From NCBI GenBank assembly GCA_032718565.1, contig JAVGVS010000796.1, positions 33,775 through 97,774 on the forward strand: a DNA stretch of 64,000 nucleotides, given 5' to 3'. The DNA is from Distichodus sexfasciatus. Its lineage: Eukaryota > Chordata > Actinopteri > Characiformes > Distichodontidae. Made by a program: the position numbers and the translations under genes. Of this stretch, positions 13,301 through 22,154 are shown piece after piece. Under the pieces are notes generated by a model. The model was not told the DNA's origin. It saw nothing but the letters and a program-made list of their open reading frames with translations, and made no database searches. Numbering within the stretch: position 1 is the first letter of the stretch; every line of letters starts with the position of its first letter.

Positions 13301-16300
13301 TAAACAGTGTGAATGAGTGAGTAAGTGAGTGAGTGTGTAAACAGAGTGAACGAGTAAGTGAGAGAGTAAAGGGAGTGAATGAGTGAACTGAAAGAAGCTT
13401 CCAGCCTCTGTGTCAGGATGCATTTTAACATTCATTAAATTTATCAGCACATCGTTTAAAAAAGATGATCAATATAGATCGTCTCTAAAGAGGCTCAAAC
13501 ATTTCAAATTTCACTCCTTTTTCCTTATTTCTAAAGCCCTTATTTCTACTTTGATTCAAAGCGGGTGAGCGGCGCTTGAGAGGAACGTCTGGCCGAGGAA
13601 GAGCTGCGATGAATTGGACTCAGACAGGAGAGACGGATCAAAGCGGCAGAGGGAAAAGGAGGGGATGAAATCAGAGTCTGACAGCTCCATCTCAAACAGC
13701 TCCACGAGATGACGGGAAAATTAACACCAACACAACACCCCGGGCTGCGTGCCAACCAACACTGACGTGCCCAAACCGTTAAGAACAACACAGGTAGGGC
13801 AGGTATGGTGGGAGAACAAAACATGGCTTCTGACAAGTTGATTAACGTGTTAATATGGTGCGCGACGTGACCAAATGATCAAGAACCAACGGAAGGAATC
13901 TTATTCTGATAGTGATACATAGCACAAATACAGTAGATTTTCTGTTAATTTGGCTAATAATAAGTTATATATAATGACCTTGTGTAACATGGCAAACTGT
14001 CTTCCAAGTGATGGAAAAACACCTAAATTAGAGCTATATTGATCTTGATATTTATTGCACTACAGAATTTCACATTCTTGTTGTAGTTCACACTGACCCT
14101 CAATGTAACTAAATCACATGGCGTAAATAAACATGCTCATTACAGCTTTTTATCATCAGTCAGTATAACAAAATACACTTAAAATTACTAAAGCTTTAAT
14201 ACCAAAAAACACTAAACAAAAATCAGCGTATTGATGTTGGGCAGTATCCTATAAGTTGATGCTAACAGCAGCTCAACTACATCACCTCAACCAGACATTT
14301 AAATGAAAATATTCTCTTCTAAAATAGACCTCCTGTTCAATATAGTGACATTACAATTAGGAACGCACCGATCCAACTTCCGATACTAATGCCAATCCCG
14401 AGTACTAATCCGATACCAGTTTCTAATGAATAAGTTGTGTATTTCTCTGTGAGGAGGAGACTGAGATCATTCTGTTCTAATTAAGGAAATATTTGACTTA
14501 AATACTGTTGTCCAACTAAAACAATGTAATAATTACACACCCATATGTATATGCCAAATTATTTAAGATTGAAATAACATCTAAAAAAGTTTTGGTTTAC
14601 ACACAGTCATGTAATTTAGCGTAATTCCCTAATCCTGCGGCGCTAAAACCATCAGGAACAGAGAGATTGTGAGTGAGAGCTGGTGTTGTTAAGGAAATGA
14701 AACAGTATAATGGTGTGATGTGCTTTTGGGCTTGTAGTGTGTTGTGTTGTTTGTTCTGCTCATCGTCATATCAATATGTAGGAATTAGTGTGTATGTCGA
14801 ACAGTAAACCAGCTTAATGAATAATGACTTGTGTGCGCACATACGCAAACATAGAAAAACCTACAATTTAATTGAACAGATCAGCTCCAAATATCGGCCC
14901 AATGCCAGCGATGCCCGATCCAGTTATTCGAGTCGTTAACGGACCCATATCCCATCCACGTATCGGATCGTTGCATCCCTACTTACAACATGTATAATGT
15001 GATGATCAGTACTATGGGCATCGTTCATCATTGAATCGATATATCACTATAGATTGTTATGCCCCTACTTATGTATAGTGCTATTAAAAGTGGTTCTCCA
15101 CCACTCGTACCTGAGCAGGTGAGGTTGGCTGGGCCGTCTGCAGCAGGCCGAGGCCACGATCTTGACCATGTCGGTGAAGGCGCTGCCATCGGCCGGTTTG
15201 GTGATGAAGACGGTGCGTCCCAGGAGGAAGACCAGCAGGGAGATGCCCAGGCAGACGGCCGGCACGATGTAACCCACCAGGAAGTCCACGTTCTGCTGCA
15301 CGTAGGCGATGCCCCCCAGCGACACAATGGCCCCCAGGTTGATGCACCAGTAGAACCAGTTGAAGAAACGCCGCGTCGCCTCCGGACCCCGGTCCTTCAC
15401 CTGGGGGGGGGGGGTATAAATGATATAAATTATATCATTTATAATAAAGTGGACTTCTGCTGCGGATCAAGAAGTGGTCATACTTAATATTTAAATACAA
15501 CTGATTGTGGAAGCTGGTAGTGTAACGGTTAGGGTGTTCACATCGCGATCGGAAGGTCGCCGGTTCGGATCCCAGATCGGTAAAGGTGCTACTGAGCAAG
15601 GCACCATCCCCAGGTACTGGTCGTAGGGTGCGACCCCTGTCAGCTGCTCACTGCTCCTTCACGGATGGGTCAAAAGCAGAGATCACATTGCGGTGTGGTG
15701 CACTCTGTGCTTATCACTCACTTTCAATTTGCACACACAGCACATTTGAGCCAAGAATAGACAGACAAAATTATCATTTGTACATCAGACCTGGGAACAT
15801 TAATGCGTTACAGCACAGAATTAATCTGTAAACTTTAATATGTTAATGTCTAGTTAAAAATATTCTAAACATGATGAATTGTGATTAATAATGATTAACA
15901 TTCATTTTAAAATTCCCAGCACGACAATAAAGGTTATAAAGGTTACAGATGTAGCACAGTATCTTAATAACTGAAGCAATTATTAACTAAACTAAATCTT
16001 GTCTAACAAAATTTTATGTTTTTCTGCAGGTTAGCGAACCTCATGTTTTCCCCAGAATGTTGCAATGTTGGTAAATACTCCATTATGAAGTGAAATTCTG
16101 AATACTTCTAACAGTCAAGTCAGTCTACATCAATTTTCCACTTACTGTTGTTAAAAGCAAAGGAAATGTTCCTCAAAAGCCAACACGTTGTTTAGAGTCA
16201 CAGTTTACCACATTATTCCTTTAAACACCATGAATAATAAATATTAATAAAAATAGGCCCGTTGGACATGTGAATGTGCAAGACGAAAATGACCGTGCTA

Positions 16301-19300
16301 CTGAAACACTTTTCCTCCAGAATTTCCAGGAACTAAAAACTCCAATAGGCATTTTCATAATCCCTATGTGGTTACACATCCCTGCTGTAAGACGATCAAT
16401 GGCCAGATCCTTTACCTAATTACAACTCTGCCATCGAATCCACAAAAGCAATTATAAGATTTTCAATAAAGCGATGGAGAGTCCACCTGGAGCAGGAATG
16501 AAACTTGACAATCCTTAAATTCCTCTCTGCTCCGTGTGTTCAACTCAAGACAACATGACTTCTAGGGGCCGAGTGATTATCAGACTGAATTATCTGCACC
16601 GATATTTAGTATAATATTTTAATGTTTTAATACATTACCAATATTGAATGTTTTGGAAACCTATAAGATGATAAAATAAATAAATTTACAAATGTGAAGC
16701 TTTGGCTCTGCTGCTGATGACCTATAACTATTAACTGACAGAGAAACTTCAAATTTACCTTTTACTCAGCTATATGTTTAAACATCTTCAGGAAGCTATT
16801 TTACTTATTTATTTACTGATTTGTTTGCTCGAGAACTGGTTGTGGGAAATCCTTGCACTTCTGTGTTAAGAACATAATACATTTCTCAGCATTAAACATG
16901 TTTATTTGAATAAGGGTTTGAATAGGATTTTTCTAAATTTCAGCACCAAGTTAATTTTTACAGCAGAAAATAAGAACATCCTATTACACATTATTATAAT
17001 TCCACACCATTGGTATGCATTCTCACACTGTTGACCTGCCAGTCAACATGCCAACATCCCAGAGGTCAGAAAGTAAGAAAATCACGAGTGGGTCATATGA
17101 CTCTGAAGCCAAATCTAATCCAACCACATTTTACAGACCTAGCTACTCACAAAACAACATTACTCAGTAACATCTACAGCAGCAAAGACGGCAAGAAAAA
17201 AATAAAATTCATAAAACAAAAATAAAGACTATTTCCTATAATTCAGATTCAAAACTTCACAGCAGGAAGAGGAGGAAATAAAACAGAAGAGTGAGGAACA
17301 GAATTTTTGAGAGACAATATGAATGACATGATCCTGGATGTATATACAATATAACACTATATTATAATATATATAAAATATTGTGTTTTGCTCTTTTAAT
17401 ACTTTATTTTTAATCATTTTTGTTATTTGTAACAAAAACAATTCCTCCCTTGGGATATATAATGTTTAATAATAGACACAGCTATTCTCATATCAAAATT
17501 TATATTTTTGGACAGCACTAAATAGCCAGCTAGTGAACGTTATGACACGATCTGACGTGCTGTCGCTCTCCTGCCTGGCACCGCGGCCCGCACATCACAT
17601 CACATCATCCAGGTGAGAGGCTCCGGCGTGATCCGATCCCATCCCGTCCCATCCGACCCGACACAGAGCAGAAGCGAGGAGTCGAGGTGCGGCTGCTGTC
17701 ATTTAAACGTCTCCTTGTCAAGACGCGAGAGCTCTTCCCCCGAGAGAGAGAGCGAGACGTCGCTGCAGAGCAACGCGACTCTGGGAAGCGAGACGTCCGC
17801 AATATGCCTGAGCGTGCGACTGCTGTCATAATAAATCAGTTTCCTGCTTCTGCGTACGTATCAAACGTTGACGTCCTCGCTGCTAAACTCAATGACAAAC
17901 TGGAAGAGGGAGATCAGGTGCGTGCCGTTAGAGAACCGTTTTAACGGTGTGTATAAAGCCAAGGACGATGACAAGGAAGTTAGGTCCGGGTCTTGTGACA
18001 ACGCTGAGGAGCTTAGAACACAGAGTCAAAAAAAGGATCTCTCTGCCTTTGGCAAATGTTAATTTTTTTTATTCTCTCATTTGAATACTTTTCAACAGAG
18101 TGATTATTTTACTGCCCACCACACCTTAGACACGTAGATACAATATCTAGCAAAAACTCAAAATAGTTTAAAATTCTTTCAAATTTTCAGAATTCTGCCA
18201 CAATTTGTGGAACGACTCCTGTTTTCACACAACAGTGAACATGATTCTTATGCCACCTCACTGAACACAAATCTTAATCTGTTTACACCTGCATATTTTA
18301 CTTACTTTTATCATCCCTCGTTCTTTCAGCTTTAAGTCTTCATTCGTAAGCTATAAAACCTGTGCCAACACATTGACATTTTCTTGTGGAAGTGCATCTC
18401 TAGTCTGTTTTTGCAATTTCAAGTGTTCTCTTAATATAAAATGTTCATGTTGTTGTGTCCACAAATCACTTCATTTGCATCTGTTAAAGGTGTGATGGGC
18501 AACATAATCACTTTGTGGGAAATGTAATTCTGAATGGAACAGTGAAATAATTTAGAAACTCAACAACTTTTGCCAAAGTTCTGACAAGGTCACAGAGCGC
18601 CCTTCTTTCCTCATAATGTACCTCCTCGATAAATACGCGAAGTGAAAGTGCATTAGATTCTCTCCCCACAACTTCCACGTTACACAGCAGTTTTTAGAAA
18701 CACTCAACATAGGGTATTTCAAGCCGGCACCGTTTGGCGTTGTTGCAGCATGACATCTGTCAGGGGACAAAGTAACTAGTCATAAATACTCACATTACTG
18801 TGGTGTGGAAACTTGTATGTTTTAAGAGGATTTTTTCCAATTCTGTAACTGTACTCTTATTTAATAAGTAGTCACATCATTTTTTAGAAGACTCATCTAC
18901 ATGAGTCAAAAAGGGGCCTTTCCCCCCTACATTCTATTGCTCATCATCATTATCATTACTATTATTAGTAGTAGTATTACCTGGTCAGCCCCGAAGGGCG
19001 TGATGTTGGACTTGACAGTTCCGACCCCCAGCGCCACCAGCACCAGTCCGCTGTAGACCACCGGGCCGCAGTAGGAGCTGCGAGTGGGGCAAGTGACGTT
19101 GAGCGGCACAGTGGCATTGGGGTCGAGGCACTCAGCCGGCTGCACAGGAAATGCCATCTCCTCTCCGCACAGCTTGATCCGGGAGTGGTCACTGGCCACG
19201 AAGGGGAACAGCAGCATGCCCAGCAAATACACAACCAGGCTCAGAGCAATGGTCCAGAACTTTCCTAAGCAGGCGTCGGCCAGCCAGCCGCCGAACGGAG

Positions 19301-19553
19301 ACACCAGGTAGGTGACCCCCATGAAGACGAGAGGGGCCTGGCTGGCCAGCGTGCCCTCCCAGTAGAATGGGTTGCTGTTGAGGAACAGTACCAGGTTGGA
19401 GGTGATGCCGTAGAAGGCCATGCGCTCTAGAGATTCGGCAAGAAGGATTGCGGCGCAGGCCATGCGACGACCTTTAAAGACCGAGTCTGCTCTCTGGACG
19501 GACACTGAGCCATCCAAAAGAGGGGTGTTCTCGTTGGCGTCCCGGTTGGCCAT
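1234..19553 (-). CDS. slc15a4: SLC15A4 (PHT1) lysosomal histidine/peptide-proton symporter, coding span, 3' end outside window
   Basis: Six coding exons (18981-19553, 15111-15400, 12161-12302, 10769-10846, 6919-7099, 1234-1392) join in phase to give residues 1-474 of a POT/PTR2-family transporter. The family exports histidine and di/tripeptides with protons from endolysosomes; in mammals SLC15A4 also scaffolds TASL-IRF5 signalling. Seen in the sequence: an N-terminal acidic dileucine sorting motif (E8-x3-L12-L13), the POT helix-1 motif E40-x-x-E43-R44 followed by Y48-G49, the PFGGWLAD block at 86-93, two sequons at N146 and N152 in the lumenal loop, FGADQ at 187-191, and the RRFFNWFYW signature at the start of exon 2. 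The human protein is 577 residues, so about 100 C-terminal residues (the last helices) lie beyond base 1. Start choice: ATG with A at -3 and G at +4, directly before the dileucine segment. Identity is by recalled family sequence; no alignment was run. Confidence 0.95.
2105..2290 (-). mobile_element. tRNA-derived SINE (family A), minus strand
   Basis: Read on the minus strand it carries the same landmarks as at least ten other copies in the window: a degenerate box B, the GGTAC-x-CATGAGCA-GGTAC core, a cactgctccttcatgg-like segment, GGGTCAAATGC-like text and a GCACTGTGTGCTGTGC-like tail. The CA minisatellite begins within about 20 bases of its 5' end. Confidence 0.7.
2310..3160. repeat. CA-rich minisatellite (CACATGAACACACACAAA-type)
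   Basis: About 850 bp of interlocked AACACACA, CGAACGCATG and CACATGAAC variants. Because CA/TG repeats carry few stop codons, long Cys/Val-rich reading frames run across it on the minus strand; these are not genes. Confidence 0.9.
3196..3554 (-). mobile_element. tRNA-derived SINE (family B), minus strand
   Basis: The minus strand starts GGCGGCACGGTGGCGCAGTG, with an A-box-like TGGCGCAGTGGTTAGCG (3528-3544) and a B-box-like GGGTCCGAACC (3491-3501). A conserved body includes the complement of cctttggactgtgggtgg and GGAAGAAACCCACGCGAAC, and the element ends in a short ATGACTGACTGACTG tail. The layout (tRNA head, fixed body, short repeated tail) is that of a full-length SINE. This type is common in teleosts, but I do not assign a database family name. 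Confidence 0.8.
4540..4856. repeat. CA and CT microsatellites with a polypyrimidine tract
   Basis: (CA)n near 4540, (CT)n near 4630-4655, then degenerate CCTCTTT-rich DNA. It is low complexity and not coding. Confidence 0.85.
5099..5140. repeat. (GT)n microsatellite
   Basis: A GT run interrupted by GGGTACG. Related CA/GT runs follow at 5245-5270, 5315-5330, 5425-5445, 5708-5728 and 6267-6288. Confidence 0.85.
6919..7099 (-). CDS. slc15a4: SLC15A4 coding exon 5 (residues 362-421)
   Basis: A 181-bp exon encoding GQFQFPAAWLTMFDAVLILM, the very conserved LKDKLVDPVLRRRGLLPSS loop and the next helix (IAVGMFFIMCSVVAAG). The acceptor is preceded on the minus strand by (TG)n ending TTCAG. The donor follows one base of a Gly codon (G|GTCAGA). 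Confidence 0.95.
7205..7770. repeat. GA, TG and CT low-complexity tracts
   Basis: (GA)n at about 7227-7252, (TG)n at 7296-7330, a GA-rich stretch at 7390-7550 and a TCTCTCC-rich stretch at 7575-7775, all in SLC15A4 intron 4. The purine block and pyrimidine block face each other across about 30 bp. Confidence 0.85.
8943..9390 (+). mobile_element. Tandem cluster of three SINE (family A) copies
   Basis: A tail fragment (8943-9000), a nearly complete unit (about 9001-9160) and a full unit with the GTTCACAATGATAAATAA tail (about 9161-9390) follow head to tail without spacer. Each contains GAGCAAGGTACC and a variant of GGATGGGTCAAATGC. Confidence 0.7.
10769..10846 (-). CDS. slc15a4: SLC15A4 coding exon 4 (residues 336-361)
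   Basis: A 78-bp, 26-codon exon in phase 0 at both ends (ACACAG acceptor, AAG|GTACAG donor). It starts M-Q-T-T-Y-Y-L-Q and ends in a short, less conserved lumenal loop containing the sequon N-S-T. The MQTTY start directly follows the WTVYFQ end of exon 3, as in other SLC15A4 proteins. Confidence 0.93.
10847..12160. other. SLC15A4 intron 3
   Basis: Mostly unassigned DNA. From about 11650 to 11960 it contains a degenerate GAGTGAATGAGTGAGT repeat, followed by a short (GA)n near 12015-12030. Confidence 0.6.
12161..12302 (-). CDS. slc15a4: SLC15A4 coding exon 3 (residues 288-335)
   Basis: A 142-bp exon: one base completing Arg288, then 47 codons, ending phase 0 at CCAG|GTCAGG. It encodes the cytosolic linker (PKPSLLDGAKVSYGG) and the amphipathic FSEEKVEEVK segment. 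The helix LMKILPVFLALIPYWTVYFQ follows, with the conserved P-Y-W proton/peptide-site motif of the family. Confidence 0.94.
12395..12802 (-). mobile_element. hAT-like nonautonomous element, copy A (inverted relative to copy B)
   Basis: Its reverse complement matches the interior of the element at 14358-14981 over long stretches. Shared landmarks include the ACAGTAAACCAGCTT block, the CATATCAATATGTAG block, the cctcctcacagagaaata block and the TTACACACCCATATGTAT block. It ends GGATCAGCATCCCTA, resembling the copy B terminus. The other end is not clear and may be truncated. It is not coding. Confidence 0.7.
14358..14981 (+). mobile_element. hAT-like nonautonomous element, copy B
   Basis: The termini are TAGGAACGCACCGATCC and, at the far end, GGATCGTTGCATCCCTA, imperfect inverted repeats of the hAT type. 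The flanking 8-mers ATTACAAT and CTTACAAC agree at six of eight positions, fitting a decayed 8-bp target duplication. No transposase frame is visible. It lies in SLC15A4 intron 2. Confidence 0.75.
15111..15400 (-). CDS. slc15a4: SLC15A4 coding exon 2 (residues 192-288)
   Basis: The 290-bp exon opens with VKDRGPEATRRFFNWFYW, the second PTR2 family signature, and continues through two predicted helices to a basic cysteine-rich cytosolic stretch. It ends AG|GTACGA after two bases of the Arg288 codon, which the first base of exon 3 completes. The acceptor tract is an uninterrupted run of twelve C residues on the minus strand (15403-15414). Confidence 0.95.
15508..15726 (+). mobile_element. tRNA-derived SINE (family A), near full length
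   Basis: Head AGCTGGTAGTGTAACGGTTA (A-box-like), GGTCGCCGGTTCGGATCCC (B-box-like), the GGTAAAGGTGCTACTGAGCA core, TTCACGGATGGGTCAAAAGC and a GTGGTGCACTCTGTGC tail. This is one of the best-preserved copies and shows the order of parts. Confidence 0.78.
17540..17960. other. CpG-rich patch in SLC15A4 intron 1
   Basis: Unlike the AT-rich DNA on both sides, this stretch is dense in CG (for example CACCGCGGCCCGCAC and GTCCGCAATATGCCTGAGCG). An open frame on the plus strand (17687-17944) has no recognisable homology. It could be an alternative promoter, an enhancer or a GC-rich transposon remnant. Confidence 0.4.
18981..19553 (-). CDS. slc15a4: SLC15A4 coding exon 1 (residues 1-191)
   Basis: This 573-bp exon has exactly 191 codons and ends in phase 0 at a CAG|GTAATA donor. 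It encodes the cytosolic N-terminus with the E-N-T-P-L-L dileucine signal, predicted helix 1 (about 31-58) with the E-x-x-E-R proton-coupling motif, helix 2 (about 72-94), helix 3 (about 99-120), a lumenal loop with four cysteines and two sequons, then helix 4 and the FGADQ end. About 43 bp of 5'UTR precede the ATG, bounded by a plausible AG acceptor at 19597-19598. Confidence 0.96.
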
Positions 19554-19596
19554 GATTAGGGAGGTTAGGTTAGGCTCTGGTAGAGTTCTTGTGTTG
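19554..19596 (-). other. slc15a4: SLC15A4 5'UTR segment next to the start codon
   Basis: A candidate acceptor (TTTTCACTGTAG|CAAC on the minus strand) lies 43 bp upstream of the ATG. The only promoter-like DNA is 1.8 kb further up, so a 5'UTR intron is the simplest reading. The acceptor tract is mediocre. Confidence 0.45.
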
Positions 19597-20289
19597 CTAC
19601 AGTGAAAACGAGCACTTCAATGTGGTAGTGAAACCCTAAAAAGGAAGCAAAAATGATATTTAAGTCATAGAGTTGCATGCCACTACTGGCCACTACAAAT
19701 ATGGTTTTGGCATTTAGAACTAACCTTTAATATATGTACAACATTTAACATTAAAACCTTTATAACTTTCTTTTTTTAATTTTTTGTGGTTTATTATGGG
19801 TTGACCAAGTATCGTTATTCTTGTTATTGTTGTCAGCGATTTTTAAAATGATACGATGCTACAATAAATTAATTTCATCCTTTGCCTCTAAAGCAAAAAT
19901 GGCTGCTGGGAGTTGGCTGGACTTTTTGTATTAACATTATGAAAGGCTCTTGGATCTAAACATATGCTAAAAGGTGTTGATTTTATGTTTTGTGATGGAG
20001 TATTTGTTATTCTAAATTAAGACACCAGTTTTCATTTTTACAGCAGACATATAACGGTTCCAAAAATCTATTATCATTCAGCATCATTGGTAATTGTTGA
20101 TATCGGTATCAACCCTTTAATAATTGTAAATCATGTAACTGCTTGTTTTTATAGGTGGCTTTTCTTTGATTTTTAAAGGGAAAACCACCCATGTTGTCAC
20201 ACCTGTGATGCTAAAAGTTTCTACTGGTTTCCATTCATTATTAGCAGTGGTAGCGTCTCAGGCTCCTTTCAAGACTGTTTTTTATGAAT

Positions 20290-21165
20290 TGACTCTTAAC
20301 GGCTTATTAAAAATCAGTCCCTTCATGTATACAGAGTTAAAGAGTAGGTTAAATTGTTAGATAAGTCAGAGACAAGCACCTTATTGATATGAAACGATTT
20401 TTACCTTTATTAAAATTTCTCTGAAATTTCTTGCCACCGACAAACCTAAATATACCTAAATAAACAAACACATAAAATCTCAGATTTGTGTTTTTTTGCC
20501 ACATTAGAGTCTCGGTCTGGTTTTAAAACTAACTAAGAGTAAAATTAACTCCTAATGACAAATTAAAAACCAGTCACTTCATAAAAGACAAACTTAAAGA
20601 CGAGGTTAAATGAAGGTTCCTCTGAAATGTCTTGTCGCCCAACAGATGTAAACATACCTAAAATATAGACTTTCAATGATTCTCAAACTTTAGATTTTAG
20701 CCCTGTTATTGCCTAGGGCTTTTCTCTGTTTTTCTGTGCCGATTAATTAACTAGTTCACGACTAATTAAAACCAGAATCTTCAAGAAAGACAAACTTAAA
20801 GACTAGGTTAAATTGTTAGGAACGCCAAGACGCAATTTTCCCTTCATTAAGGTTCCTCAGAACTTTCTTGTCATGAACAAACGTAAAAACACCTAAATAA
20901 ACAATCTCAGATTTGACATTTTAGCCAGATTAGCGTCTAGGTCTCTTTTAAAACGAGTAAAGTTAACTCTTGACGACAAATTAAAAGTCAGTCCCTTCAT
21001 GAAAGACACTTAAAGACGGAGTTAAAGTGTTAGGAAAGTGAGAGACAAAAGAGTTAATCATCTGAAACGATGTCGCAATTTTCCCCTCATTATGATATTT
21101 CTTGTCACCAACAGATGTAAACATACCTAAAACAGAGACTTTAACGCCCTTGTCAGATTTGAGAG
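20290..21165. repeat. Four diverged tandem copies of a ~220-bp unit
   Basis: The same ordered words recur four times: CAGTC-CTTCAT, CAAACTTAAAGAC-AGGTTAAA, TTCTTGTC-CC-AACA, AAACATACCTAAA and a text like CTCAGATTTG. Approximate unit starts are 20300, 20560, 20740 and 20960. Divergence between copies is substantial, so the array is old. It lies just inside the SLC15A4 promoter. Confidence 0.7.
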
Positions 21166-21372
21166 ATTAGTCGGTGGTTTTCCAGCTCCACCGCGGTGCT
21201 GCTTGACATGGCGACGCGGGGATTTGACACAAGTTTGGCCGCGAAAACAATAAACTCGACGCGGTAAATAACCAGCTGAGCAGTGAAGCGAGAGCACCGC
21301 CTGACACCCGGGCGCGCTCACGAGACATTCGGGCGATCTTTAAACGCTCCGGACAAACCTGGCGCAGCGGGA
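21127..21372 (-). other. slc15a4: Candidate noncoding first exon of SLC15A4
   Basis: The minus strand between the expected start site (about 30 bp below the TATA-like element) and a strong donor TTTTAG|GTATGT at 21127/21126 is CpG-rich and has no clear ATG frame joining exon 1. Another possible donor is CCAG|GTTTGT at 21361/21360. This is inference from splice-site text only. Confidence 0.35.
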
Positions 21373-21560
21373 ACGAACCAGCACAGACGTTCCAACTCTA
21401 TATAAATCGCGGAGACGCGCTTACTTCCTGGATGAGAAAGCCGAAGCATGATTGGCTGGTTGTAAGTTACGCGACATGCTATTGGACAAACCTCAGGCGA
21501 TGGAGTTCTCCACTTCCTGAAGCACTTCGGAGCCGGTGTTATGTGATATTTACACACGTT
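21373..21560 (-). promoter_or_regulatory. slc15a4: SLC15A4 promoter (CCAAT boxes, TATA-like, CpG-rich)
   Basis: On the minus strand there are two CCAAT boxes (complements of ATTGG at 21451-21455 and 21481-21485), 30 bp apart, and a TATA-like ATTTATATAG at 21398-21407 at a suitable distance below them. ETS-like CAGGAAG cores are at about 21424-21430 and 21512-21518. The surrounding DNA is GC- and CpG-rich, while the flanks are AT-rich. Confidence 0.55.
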
Positions 21561-21959
21561 ACCGTTTAGATCAATTTAGTTTAAAATGCTCCAATTTCAT
21601 CTCAAATTAGTGTACAATGTCACGATAATTTCATTAATAACTTAATTGTTGAGACTAGTATCAAGTCCCCTTGACTCAAATTTGTATTATTTTAATTTAC
21701 TTAAAATTTTAATGTATTTGAATAATTATGTCTTACTAATCATGTGAATCCCAGCCAGAATATTAAATATTGAAGAATATTAACGAGTATATTTTTAATA
21801 AAAATTACTTTTAATATTACAAATACAAATGTAATAGAACTGAATTTTATTTATCTTTATTTTCGAAAAAATACCACACTGGGCTAAAGCTTATAGACAT
21901 TATTTTTAACATTTTACATAAAAAATTGAAAACATTCTGTTAGTAAAATTATCTATAAT

Positions 21960-22035
21960 AATTATAATAATATTATTACAATTATTATTATTATTGTTAG
22001 GGGAGCCATGCAGTGGCTCTTTCATCTGTATTATT

Positions 22036-22068
<33 letters not shown>

Positions 22069-22096
22069 GTTGTTGTTGTTTATTTGTTGTTGTTGC

Positions 22097-22153
<57 letters not shown>
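21960..22153. repeat. (TTA)n trinucleotide microsatellite, compound
   Basis: ATTATT runs at 21975-22000 and 22020-22070, TTGTTG at 22068-22098 and an uninterrupted TTA array at about 22099-22153. Confidence 0.9.

Positions 22154-22154
<1 letters not shown>

Larger units (their letters stand above)
12303..15110. other. SLC15A4 intron 2
   Basis: Apart from the two hAT-like copies, it contains a GAGTGAGT repeat near 13308-13390 and unassigned DNA at 12810-13300 and 13400-14350. No exon is visible. Confidence 0.6.
15401..18980. other. SLC15A4 intron 1
   Basis: One SINE (15508-15726), AT-rich DNA without recognisable features (15730-17540), a CpG-rich patch (about 17540-17960) and unassigned DNA to 18980. 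No coding exon between exons 1 and 2 is needed, because the two join in phase with the expected family sequence. Confidence 0.6.

Noticed and set aside
13546..13836. 96-codon minus-strand frame in SLC15A4 intron 2
   Set aside because: No similarity recognised, no splice sites in phase with flanking exons, and exons 2 and 3 already join correctly.
15508..15600. tRNA gene suggested by A-box and B-box text
   Set aside because: The same head occurs in many copies with a shared non-tRNA body; the cloverleaf arms are not complete. It is a SINE head.
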